Below, piece after piece: positions 6,452 through 12,654 of a stretch of DNA of 14,576 nucleotides. This DNA is from Clostridia bacterium. Its GTDB lineage: Bacteria; Bacillota; Clostridia; Saccharofermentanales; UBA5734. How positions within the stretch are numbered: the first letter of the stretch is position 1; the number at the start of each line of letters is the position of its first letter. The stretch is from positions 1-14,576 of the forward strand of contig JAGOFF010000035.1 in assembly GCA_017997315.1 (NCBI GenBank). The letters are read 5' to 3'. The notes under the pieces are model-generated. The model did no database searches. It was not told the DNA's origin and saw nothing but the letters and a program-made list of their open reading frames with translations. Made by a program: the position numbers and the translations under genes.

Positions 6452-7747
6452 TCACAGCGGACACGGCCGGTCCAGATCTTCGTGCCGGAAAGAGCGGGCG
6501 CCGGAGGCGAAATCCGCCACGATGTCCCCGTTTCCGATCAGCTTGTATTTGTAGGTCATGAGTCCTTCGAGTCCGACCGGGCCGCGCGCGTGGATCTTGG
6601 ATGTGCTGACGCCGACCTCCGCGCCGAATCCGTAGCGGAATCCGTCGCTGAACCGCGTGGAGCAGTTCCAGAATACGTTTCCCGAGTCGACGCGGGACAG
6701 GAAACGGGCCGCCGCGTCAGCGTCCCGGGTGATGATGGCGTCGGTGTGGCCGGATCCGTACCGGTTGATATGGTCGATCGCCTCGTCCAGGCTGTCCACC
6801 AGACGGATGGAGACTTTGTAGTCGAGGTACTCGGTGTGCCAGTCCCCGGCCGGCGCGCAGCCGGTCATCGCACGGACGTCCGCGTCGCCGAACATCTCCA
6901 CCCCGGCTGACCGGAACGCGTCCGCGAGCGCGGGGAGCGCTTCCGTTGCGGCCGCGCGGTGGATCAGAACCGTTTCGGTGGCGTTGCAGACCGCGACATA
7001 CTGGGCCTTGGCGTCGAGACAGACGCGGACCGCCATCCCCGCATCCGCCTGGGCGTCGATGTACGTGTGGCACACCCCTTCCGCGTGTCCGAGGACGGGG
7101 ATGCGCGTGTTGTCCATGATATGCCGGACGAACGCGTTGGATCCGCGCGGGATCAGCAGATCGACCCGGTCGTCCATCCCCAGCAGGCGGCTGACGTCCT
7201 CGCGGGACTCCATCAGGCCGATCCATCCGTCCGGGATGCCGGCTTCCGCACAGGCGGCGGCGATGAGGTCCGCGAGGGCCCGGTTGGTCGACGCGGCTTC
7301 CGATCCGCCCTTGAGAAGGACGGCGTTCCCGCTCTTGAGACAGAGCGTGGAGATCTGGACCAGCGCGTCCGGGCGGGACTCGAAGATGATTCCGATGACC
7401 CCGATGGGGCACGCGACCCGATACAGTTCGAGGCCCGCGTCCAGCCGGCGTGACAGCAAGGTCCTGCCGGCCGGATCCGGCAGGCGCGCGAGGTCGCGGA
7501 TGCCGGCGACGGTCTGGAGGATGCGGGGCCGGTCGAAACGCAGCCGTTTCATGATCGGCGCGGGCAGAGCGTCGGCTTCCGCACGTGCGAGGTCGAGCGC
7601 GTTTGCCTCTTCAATGCCCGCTGCGCCGTCTTCCAGCGCGACGGCGATCCGTTCCAGCGCGGCGTCTTTCACCGTTCCCGGGAGATCCTGCATCCGGCGG
7701 GCTGCGTCGCGTGCGGCGTCGGCCATGCTGATCAATCTGTCCTGCAT
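6452..7747 (-). CDS. proA: Gamma-glutamyl phosphate reductase
   Basis: This is the second step of proline synthesis: NADPH-dependent reduction of gamma-glutamyl phosphate to glutamate semialdehyde. The protein has 431 residues, a normal length. Seen: the cofactor region CPIGVIGIIFESRPD (113-127), the catalytic cysteine C254 in VCNATETVLIH, the family signature VDSLDEAIDHINRYGSGHTD (317-336), and the C-terminal block STRFSDGFRYGFGAEVGVST then KIHARGPVGLEGLMTYKY. The usual NASTRF is NCSTRF here. The ATG at 7747 has GGAGG about 9 bases upstream. proB, the usual partner, is not in this window, so proA stands alone. Its 5' region overlaps a DnaA-box cluster. Confidence 0.96.
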   Translation of the reverse strand: MQDRLISMADAARDAARRMQDLPGTVKDAALERIAVALEDGAAGIEEANALDLARAEADALPAPIMKRLRFDRPRILQTVAGIRDLARLPDPAGRTLLSRRLDAGLELYRVACPIGVIGIIFESRPDALVQISTLCLKSGNAVLLKGGSEAASTNRALADLIAAACAEAGIPDGWIGLMESREDVSRLLGMDDRVDLLIPRGSNAFVRHIMDNTRIPVLGHAEGVCHTYIDAQADAGMAVRVCLDAKAQYVAVCNATETVLIHRAAATEALPALADAFRSAGVEMFGDADVRAMTGCAPAGDWHTEYLDYKVSIRLVDSLDEAIDHINRYGSGHTDAIITRDADAAARFLSRVDSGNVFWNCSTRFSDGFRYGFGAEVGVSTSKIHARGPVGLEGLMTYKYKLIGNGDIVADFASGARSFRHEDLDRPCPL

Positions 7748-7935
7748 GATGGATTCCTCCGCTGTGGAAACTGTGGATAACCCTGTGTATAACCTTGGGA
7801 CAGGGCTTTCAGGGTTTTTGCCCCGTTGTATGCCTGAAACTTCGCGATAAAACTAATTCTGATGGGTGAACGGAAAACAATTGACATGGTAACTCAAGTA
7901 TGCCGAGCCCACATTTTCAAGGATTTTCTGAATTT
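7748..7935. other. Intergenic gap, A+T-rich in part
   Basis: No gene is supported between proA and the nucleotidyltransferase. The segment 7841-7950 is only about 39% G+C by hand count, far below its surroundings. It holds the DnaA boxes at the proA end. I see no convincing terminator for the nucleotidyltransferase gene and no clear promoter for proA. A TTGACA at 7881-7886 on the plus strand lacks a suitable -10. Confidence 0.5.
7763..7792 (-). promoter_or_regulatory. Cluster of DnaA boxes upstream of proA
   Basis: On the minus strand there are two perfect matches to TTATNCACA: TTATACACA (7784-7792) and TTATCCACA (7772-7780). A weaker third, GTTTCCACA (7763-7771), abuts them. All have the same orientation, with start-to-start distances of 12 and 9 bases. 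They lie 16-45 bases before the proA start codon. I saw no other close match elsewhere in the window. They may be a DnaA-controlled promoter element or a DnaA-titrating cluster. Confidence 0.6.
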
Positions 7936-8706
7936 TCAACTCGATGACGATCCTGTATCTGTCCGTGTACGGCGGACGTTTTCAAACCCGTTTTTCACAC
8001 TCTCGTACACTTCCGGTGTGCCGATATCAAGACACTTGCCGTCGAACAGATAAGCGCTCAGCGGTTTCCGGAGGTACAGCCACGAAGGGAAATACCCGGG
8101 GGCGTCCTTGTTGTTTCCCTCCTCCAGGTATTGGCGGATCAAGGGCAGCGTGTCCCTTCGGTAGAGGTAGACCGCATACGCCACCGTGTCGCTGCGGGGA
8201 TGCTCCGGTTTTTCCACCATATCCGTGACCCGGCCGTCCGCGTCGAGTTCCACCACGGCAAACCGGCGCGCGTCGTCGCCGGGACCCAGCCGGCCCACCA
8301 GGATCGTGTCTTCCCGTCGCTCGCGGAAGAAAGAAACCGCGTCGGACAGCTGGAACGTGAAGAGGTTGTCCCCCGCCACCACCAGGAGGTCGTCGTCGAT
8401 TCCGGCCTCTTCGACGGCGAACCGGATGTCCCCGACCGCACCCAGCCGGTTCGCGTTGTCGGTCGATCCGTCGTCCAGCACCGTGATCGGAATGCCGTTG
8501 CGTCCCGCGGCCCATTTGCGGAAGGTATCCGCAAACGGATGGTTGCTGACGACGACCGTACGCGAGACTCCCTCCAATCCGTCTATCTGATCGGTGATGT
8601 AGTCCAGCATCGGTCTCCCGTCTATGGGAAGCAGCGCTTTTGGGGTATCCATCGTCAAAGGGTATAGTCGTGTCGCGTAACCCGCGACCAGCAGCAAAGC
8701 AATCAT
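7936..8706 (-). CDS. Sugar-1-phosphate nucleotidyltransferase family protein
   Basis: It probably transfers a nucleotidyl group to a sugar 1-phosphate (or a similar phosphate) to make an activated sugar; the exact substrate cannot be read. The protein has 256 residues. The nucleotide loop is LVAGYATRLYPLT (6-18), with Ala where glucose-1-phosphate thymidylyltransferases have the second Gly, followed by TPKALLPIDGRPMLDY. VVAGDN (109-114) gives the metal-binding Asp113, VEKPE (164-168) the sugar-site Glu-Lys, and CLDIGTPEVY (225-234) the family's C-terminal block. There is no left-handed helix acetyltransferase domain. The ATG at 8706 has AAGGAGG 6 bases upstream and overlaps the preceding methyltransferase stop by four bases. 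The final SSSS tail is low complexity. Roles in cell-wall or capsule precursor synthesis are possible but inferred. Confidence 0.85.
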   Translation of the reverse strand: MIALLLVAGYATRLYPLTMDTPKALLPIDGRPMLDYITDQIDGLEGVSRTVVVSNHPFADTFRKWAAGRNGIPITVLDDGSTDNANRLGAVGDIRFAVEEAGIDDDLLVVAGDNLFTFQLSDAVSFFRERREDTILVGRLGPGDDARRFAVVELDADGRVTDMVEKPEHPRSDTVAYAVYLYRRDTLPLIRQYLEEGNNKDAPGYFPSWLYLRKPLSAYLFDGKCLDIGTPEVYESVKNGFENVRRTRTDTGSSSS

Positions 8707-9932
8707 CGGAGGCCTCCTTGACGGCCGGCATGCCGGAAGTAATGGTACATCGTGCATTTTATCATGCCGTTGTAAAGTTTTCGCCGCTTGTCCGCCTTCG
8801 TGCCCGCCGTACGCTCGAAACCGTCGTCCGATGAGATCACGGTCAGCCGCAGGTCGTCGCGGAGATGTCCTCCCGGGAGGCATATGCTGCCGATCCCCGC
8901 TTCGATGGCATGCGCCTGTGCAGGGTCGAGCAGGCGCTCGCCGTATGGCGGGTTGCATACGACCAGCCGGCGGGAGGATCCCGTCCAGGCGTCGAGCCGC
9001 TTTCGGTCGAGTCCCGGTTCCCCGGCTGCGCCGAGTGCGTCCGCCTCACGGAAGCGGATCCACTCCCCGACGCCGGCCCGGCGCGCGTTCTCCATGGACA
9101 GTCCTACCATCCCGGCGTCGATGTCGCTTCCGAAGATGCGGAGCCCGGACGGACGGTTCTGTGCTGCGATATCCGACGCCTCTTCCCGGGCGGCGTCGAA
9201 CGCGCGGCGGCCGACGACGTGCCAGGACTCCCCCGAGAACGCGCGTGCGCGTCCGGGCGCCAGCCGGCAGGCGATGAGCGCGGCCTCGACCGGGATGGTC
9301 CCGGAGCCGCAGAAAGGATCCAGAAGCGCTTCGTCCGACGCAGGACTCCACAACGAGAGAAGGACCAGCGCCGCCGCCAGGGTCTCGCGGATGGGCGCCA
9401 CGTTGCGCAGCGGACGATATCCGCGCTTGTGCAGTCCGGCGCCCGATGTGTCCACCTGAAAGGATATTTCATCGTCGACGATCGCAAAACGGATCTGGAC
9501 GCTTCCGCGCGAGGAGTCTTCCGTCAGGCGTCCGTCCGCCCCGGCCGGACGGATCGAAGCAAGCCGGGTGACGATGGCTTTCTTGAGGATCGACTGGCAG
9601 GCGGATACACTGAACAACGCCGAATTCCGGGAGTAGCCGTCCACCAGGATGACCTGTCCCTCGGCGATCCATTCCTCCCACGGCATCGACCTGGCGGTGT
9701 CGAAGAGGGTGTCAAAGTCCGGCGCCGGCGCCCGTCCGAGTTCCAGGAGGACACGCTCGCCGCAGCGGGACCAGAGGTTGATTCGTGCGCAGGCGTCCGC
9801 ATACCCCTCTTTGGCGTCCAGAACCACCATCGCGTTCCGGACCGAGATATCCGACGCGTCATAGCCGAGGGAGCGCAGCTCCTCGCCGACCAGCGACTCC
9901 ATCCCCATCAATGCGGTGATCACCACGTTCAT
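8703..9932 (-). CDS. THUMP-domain 23S rRNA guanine-N2 methyltransferase (RlmL/YpsC-like)
   Basis: It is likely an S-adenosylmethionine-dependent methyltransferase acting on N2 of a guanine in 23S rRNA, as RlmL does at G2445 in E. coli; the exact site is inference. The protein has 409 residues, matching the stand-alone YpsC type rather than the longer RlmKL fusion. Residues about 1-165 resemble the N-terminal ferredoxin-like plus THUMP region. Then come SGAGLHKRGYRPL (163-175), the AdoMet motif LLDPFCGSGTIPVEAA (203-218), SDID (269-272), and the catalytic NPPYGERL (327-334). A basic KADKRRKLYNG block is at 379-389. The ATG at 9932 has AAGGGGG 7 bases upstream and overlaps the preceding stop by four bases (ATGA). 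Confidence 0.9.
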   Translation of the reverse strand: MNVVITALMGMESLVGEELRSLGYDASDISVRNAMVVLDAKEGYADACARINLWSRCGERVLLELGRAPAPDFDTLFDTARSMPWEEWIAEGQVILVDGYSRNSALFSVSACQSILKKAIVTRLASIRPAGADGRLTEDSSRGSVQIRFAIVDDEISFQVDTSGAGLHKRGYRPLRNVAPIRETLAAALVLLSLWSPASDEALLDPFCGSGTIPVEAALIACRLAPGRARAFSGESWHVVGRRAFDAAREEASDIAAQNRPSGLRIFGSDIDAGMVGLSMENARRAGVGEWIRFREADALGAAGEPGLDRKRLDAWTGSSRRLVVCNPPYGERLLDPAQAHAIEAGIGSICLPGGHLRDDLRLTVISSDDGFERTAGTKADKRRKLYNGMIKCTMYHYFRHAGRQGGLR

Positions 9933-10450
9933 TCCATAACCCCCTTCGATCGCGCCAGGATCCGGCAGACCGGGATGGCGGCGGATCCGGTCAGTATCCC
10001 GGTCACGATTCCCGTCATCAGCAGCGCCGGCAGATAGGCGTACAGCAGTGAAGCGTTCCCAAGCATCACGCTGGCCGCCAGAACCTGGCCGGTATTGTGG
10101 GCCGCGGCTCCACCCATGCCGATTCCGATCAAAGAGAAAACCTTGCCGTTCCAGCGCATGAGGACATACATCACCAGCAGTGACAGCAAACCGCCCGATG
10201 CGGAAAGGATCAACGGAACCGGGCCGGTGATCAGGCCCATGATCCCCACCCGGAGCGCCAGGATGAGCGCCGCCTCACGCAATCCCAGCGAGGACAGCGC
10301 AAACAGCGTCACGATGTTGGCCAATCCCAGCTTGACGCCGGGAATGGGTATGACCAGATCCAGCGGAATCATCCGTTCGACCAGCGAAAGAACCAGCGCC
10401 AGCGACACCAGCATGGCCCCTCGGGTCAGCCTGCGCGACATGCCGCTCAT
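9929..10450 (-). CDS. Gx transporter / heptaprenyl diphosphate synthase component I family membrane protein
   Basis: This 173-residue, very hydrophobic protein has about five membrane segments. The family signature is seen at ERMIPLDLVIPIPGVKLGLA (25-44) followed by NIVTL, and again at GGAAAHNTGQVLA (113-125). The family is annotated either as component I of heptaprenyl diphosphate synthase or as a Gx transporter resembling ECF substrate-binding subunits; its real activity is poorly established. It overlaps the NusG-II gene by four bases (ATGA at 10447-10450). This pairing recurs in Firmicutes, sometimes near flavin-transfer (ApbE) genes, although none is in this window. No enzyme for polyprenyl synthesis is adjacent. 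Confidence 0.85.
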   Translation of the reverse strand: MSGMSRRLTRGAMLVSLALVLSLVERMIPLDLVIPIPGVKLGLANIVTLFALSSLGLREAALILALRVGIMGLITGPVPLILSASGGLLSLLVMYVLMRWNGKVFSLIGIGMGGAAAHNTGQVLAASVMLGNASLLYAYLPALLMTGIVTGILTGSAAIPVCRILARSKGVME

Positions 10451-10851
10451 TGGGACACCACGTCGACGTCCGGGTCGTCGGCCTGCACGACGCGCACCAG
10501 CAGCCGTCCGGGAACGCACGCCGCCATCTGCCCGGGGCGGGAGAGCCAGCCGGTCGTCACGCAGACTTTGTCCGGGCAGTCCGCCTCGAGCACCCGGATC
10601 CGTCCGGGTTCGATCCGCAAGATGTAGGAGTGTCCCCCCGATACGACCGGCAGATCGGCAGGCGCCGCATCCGAAGGGAGTGCACGGGTGAATTCCGCGC
10701 CGTCCGCGGTCCGGACGAGCGCCACCAGGTCGTGTCCGTCGGTACCGCGTCCGGCAAGCGCCGATCCGCCCCACAGTGTGAATGCAGCCACCAGCGTCGC
10801 AGCTGCAATCACGACATCGCCCCACTTCCACAGGCGGGCCTTCCCTCTCAT
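10447..10851 (-). CDS. NusG domain II-containing membrane-anchored protein
   Basis: This small protein has one N-terminal membrane anchor (about residues 10-33) and an outside-facing NusG-domain-II fold. The family hallmark CPDKVCVTTGWLSRPGQ is at 92-108, followed by a further cysteine in AACVP (C112); C92, C97 and C112 could be redox or metal ligands. The function of the family is unknown. The start is uncertain. The ATG at 10851 has GGAAGG roughly 10 bases upstream and gives MRGKARLWKWGDVV, typical of this family. In-frame ATGs at 10860 and 10908 have ribosome sites placed too close. It is the first gene of a four-gene coupled operon and stands back to back with the tRNA-Arg gene. Confidence 0.82.
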   Translation of the reverse strand: MRGKARLWKWGDVVIAAATLVAAFTLWGGSALAGRGTDGHDLVALVRTADGAEFTRALPSDAAPADLPVVSGGHSYILRIEPGRIRVLEADCPDKVCVTTGWLSRPGQMAACVPGRLLVRVVQADDPDVDVVSQ

Positions 10852-10889
10852 CCCATCCATCCCTTCCCGGCCGATACCGGTCGGCTTCG

Positions 10890-10918
10890 TTGACACCCTG
10901 ACGGTCATCCCCCATAAT
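10890..10918 (+). promoter_or_regulatory. Sigma-A promoter of tRNA-Arg
   Basis: A perfect TTGACA (10890-10895) and CATAAT (10913-10918) are 17 bases apart on the plus strand. Predicted initiation is about 6-8 bases before the mature tRNA 5' end, a typical single-tRNA unit. Confidence 0.75.
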
Positions 10919-10931
10919 ATCCATGCGATCC

Positions 10932-11007
10932 GGATCCGTAGCTCAGGGGATAGAGCAACCGCCTCCTAAGCGGTAGGTCGGACGTTCGATTCGTCTCGGG
11001 TCCGCCA
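10932..11007 (+). tRNA. tRNA-Arg (anticodon CCU)
   Basis: A complete cloverleaf of 76 bases can be folded by eye. The acceptor stem is GGATCCG with CGGGTCC (one G-U pair), and the D-arm is GCTC...GAGC. The anticodon stem is ACCGC / GCGGT around the loop CTCCTAA with anticodon CCT at 10965-10967. The T-arm is GGACG-TTCGATT-CGTCT. Discriminator G and CCA (11005-11007) are encoded. It reads the AGG codon. Confidence 0.96.
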
Positions 11008-11012
11008 TGCAG

Positions 11013-11053
11013 GCCGGAAAATTTCCGTCAGGGAGTTTCCCGGCTTGTTCATT
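11013..11053 (+). terminator. Possible terminator after tRNA-Arg
   Basis: GCCGGAAA (11013-11020) pairs with TTTCCCGGC (11036-11044) with one bulged base, followed on the plus strand by TTGTTCATT. The T tract is weak, so this is tentative. It lies between the tRNA and the convergent PAP2 gene. Confidence 0.4.
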
Positions 11054-11753
11054 GTCCGGCTCGGCGGGGCTTTGACACCGGATCCGCTTTCCGCATCGCG
11101 GCGGATACCACCGTCCAGGATATCAGGGCCGCGGCGATGCCTCCGGCGACATCCGGACTGAAGTGCTGCTTCACATACAGGGTGGACAGGCAGATCGACG
11201 CCGCAGCCGCAACATTCACGACCCGCAGAACCGTCCTCCATGCCGCGGGCCGGACTTCCGCCCTGCGGAGCAGCGCGTCCAGCGTCAGGCAGGTCAGGAC
11301 CGAAAACGCCACATGAATGCTCGGGAAGCAGTTGTACGGCGGATCCACTCCGTATACCGCCCGCACCAGCGCCACGGCCGGGCCGTCTCCGGTGACCTCC
11401 GGTCTCGGCACATGCGTCGGAAAAAACCTGAAGACGACTATGGACAAGGCGAGCGTCAAGGACATGGAAAGCAGCACTTTCCGGCAGGCGTCCCCGCGGT
11501 TTTTCCAAAACAGCAGAACCGCGAGGGATCCGTAGCTGTAGAGATACCAGAAGTAATAGATATAAATGAAACCGGCAATGAACGGGATCCGGTCGTCGAG
11601 GGGCAATTTGAGCACCCATGCCGCTCCCTCCGCCTGGGTGAGGATCCCTACATACCGGTATAAGGCCAGACCCGCCAGGAGCGGCGCAAGCAGGAGAAAG
11701 TCCGCGAGGCGGTTCCCCGCGCCGGCGGCGCCGGATGACGCAGTCGAGCGCAC
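11049..11753 (-). CDS. PAP2 superfamily membrane phosphatase/transferase
   Basis: This integral membrane protein of 234 residues has about six hydrophobic segments. The acid phosphatase-type active site is seen as NCFPSIHVAFS (S145, H147) and KQHFSPDVAGG (H197, D201). The spacing and the FPS.H / KQH...D form resemble the PAP2_3 group, which includes inositol-phosphotransferase-like enzymes. Likely substrates are lipid phosphates or polyprenyl diphosphates at the membrane; the exact one cannot be read. The start is GTG at 11753, only 6 bases after the stop of the zinc-ribbon gene, so initiation is probably by coupling, since I see no strong ribosome site. The C-terminal tail is basic. Confidence 0.85.
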   Translation of the reverse strand: MRSTASSGAAGAGNRLADFLLLAPLLAGLALYRYVGILTQAEGAAWVLKLPLDDRIPFIAGFIYIYYFWYLYSYGSLAVLLFWKNRGDACRKVLLSMSLTLALSIVVFRFFPTHVPRPEVTGDGPAVALVRAVYGVDPPYNCFPSIHVAFSVLTCLTLDALLRRAEVRPAAWRTVLRVVNVAAAASICLSTLYVKQHFSPDVAGGIAAALISWTVVSAAMRKADPVSKPRRAGQ

Positions 11754-11759
11754 CGCCGA

Positions 11760-12536
11760 TCAGCCCAGAACGCGGACTTTGCCCGTATCCTGGAGCTCGT
11801 CGGCGGACCGGAGGCCGGAGACTTCAAATCCGCCGTCCGGCCCGATGACCCTGACCGTCACTTTGCCGTAGATGCGCGCAAACGAGTCGGTGTCAGGATC
11901 GAGTCCATAGACCTCCGCACGGGCGGCACTGAATCTGCGGAACACATCGAGTGCGTCCGAAGCGTTCACCGGTTCGGTTGCGACCACCGAGAACCGGTAG
12001 TTCCCGGTCCTCTCGATCGCCCAGGACTGCTCGCCTGCATACTCGAACGGAATCACCCCGTCGATCTTTTCCGACAACGAGGCGCGGTGGGCGTCCCGGA
12101 CCAGCGTGACCGGGAGCACGGCGGCAGTCACCAGCAGGAACAATGCCGCCAGGAAAGCGACGATCTTCAGCTTGGCGGCACCGCTCAGCTTGACCGCGGG
12201 CATCTCGACCTTTTCCACCTGGGCGCGGGGGGCGTTGTCCGGCTTCGGCGCGCGCGGCGGCGCCTTTTTTGCCGCAGCCGTCCGGGCCACGCCTTGCGCA
12301 GGCTTGCTTTGGGCCTGCTTCAACGCCTTGTTGTAAAGGGACGCGGGGTTCTCCGCGGTATCCTCTTCCGGCTGGGGTTCGTTGGGAAACACATATCCGG
12401 CGGGGTCCGCCGCGACCTCCAGGGCCTCGGCCGTATCCACCACGGCGCGGCAGAACAGGCACTTGGCGGTGGGGACGGCGGGATCGACCGACAGGATGGA
12501 TCCGCAGTTGGTGCAACGGGCTTCTTTTATGGCCAT
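11760..12536 (-). CDS. Zinc-ribbon, single-pass membrane protein of unknown function
   Basis: I do not recognise a named family. The protein has 258 residues. A zinc ribbon at the N-terminus has two CxxC pairs, CTNC (8-11) and CLFC (26-29). A disordered Ala/Pro/Lys-rich segment (about 55-118) follows. One membrane helix lies at about 124-146 (KIVAFLAALFLLVTAAVLPV). The C-terminal part (about 150-258), presumably outside the cell, has beta-type sequence (SWAIERTGNYRFSVVATEPV). This layout, cytoplasmic zinc ribbon then linker, helix and outer domain, recurs in Firmicutes sensor or envelope proteins. The ATG at 12536 has AAAGGCGG upstream. It is co-transcribed with the PAP2 gene, 6 bases apart, from a TATAAT promoter buried in a palindrome. 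Confidence 0.75.
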   Translation of the reverse strand: MAIKEARCTNCGSILSVDPAVPTAKCLFCRAVVDTAEALEVAADPAGYVFPNEPQPEEDTAENPASLYNKALKQAQSKPAQGVARTAAAKKAPPRAPKPDNAPRAQVEKVEMPAVKLSGAAKLKIVAFLAALFLLVTAAVLPVTLVRDAHRASLSEKIDGVIPFEYAGEQSWAIERTGNYRFSVVATEPVNASDALDVFRRFSAARAEVYGLDPDTDSFARIYGKVTVRVIGPDGGFEVSGLRSADELQDTGKVRVLG

Positions 12537-12562
12537 CAGGGGGTCCGCCTTTCATTTTTGCG

Positions 12563-12577
12563 CTGTTATTATAACAG
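12563..12577. promoter_or_regulatory. 15-base perfect palindrome, candidate operator
   Basis: CTGTTAT-T-ATAACAG reads the same on both strands apart from the centre. It contains the minus-strand -10 box of the zinc-ribbon gene, so a bound repressor would block that promoter directly. No regulator gene is adjacent. Confidence 0.5.
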
Positions 12578-12597
12578 ATCCCATCCAATGCTGCCCA
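12568..12597 (-). promoter_or_regulatory. Promoter of the zinc-ribbon/PAP2 operon
   Basis: On the minus strand a perfect TATAAT lies at 12568-12573. The -35 is weak, TGGGCA (12592-12597) with an 18-base spacer. The start codon is at 12536. The -35 region overlaps the inverted repeats of the divergent galK promoter. Confidence 0.5.
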
Positions 12598-12610
12598 TTG
12601 CTATAATGGG
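12594..12610 (+). promoter_or_regulatory. Extended -10 promoter of galK within an inverted repeat
   Basis: TGCTATAAT (12599-12607) is a perfect extended -10 on the plus strand; no good -35 is seen. It sits inside the inverted repeat CCCATT-GCTAT-AATGGG (12594-12610). A further repeat, CAATG-CTGCC-CATTG (12586-12600), overlaps its upstream side. A hairpin CCGGG-GACGT-CCCGG (12618-12632) lies in the predicted leader. Confidence 0.55.
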
Positions 12611-12654
12611 AAGACAGCCGGGGACGTCCCGGCGGACGCGATCCGGAGGGATGC

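Noticed and set aside
7763..7950. A chromosomal origin of replication
   Set aside because: There are DnaA boxes and an A+T-rich patch, but no dnaA, dnaN or rpmH nearby, only two perfect boxes, and no visible DnaA-trio repeats. Kept only as a DnaA-box cluster.
7862..8053. A 63-codon plus-strand gene in the A+T-rich gap
   Set aside because: Its second half is antisense to the conserved end of the nucleotidyltransferase, and it has no ribosome site or promoter with a proper -10.
8865..10037. A 390-codon plus-strand open frame opposite the methyltransferase
   Set aside because: The minus strand has clear AdoMet and NPPY motifs; the plus frame shows no family similarity and no ribosome site.
10932..11007. 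tRNA-Arg as an attachment site of an integrated element
   Set aside because: No repeat of the tRNA 3' end, integrase or mobile gene is seen on either side within the window.
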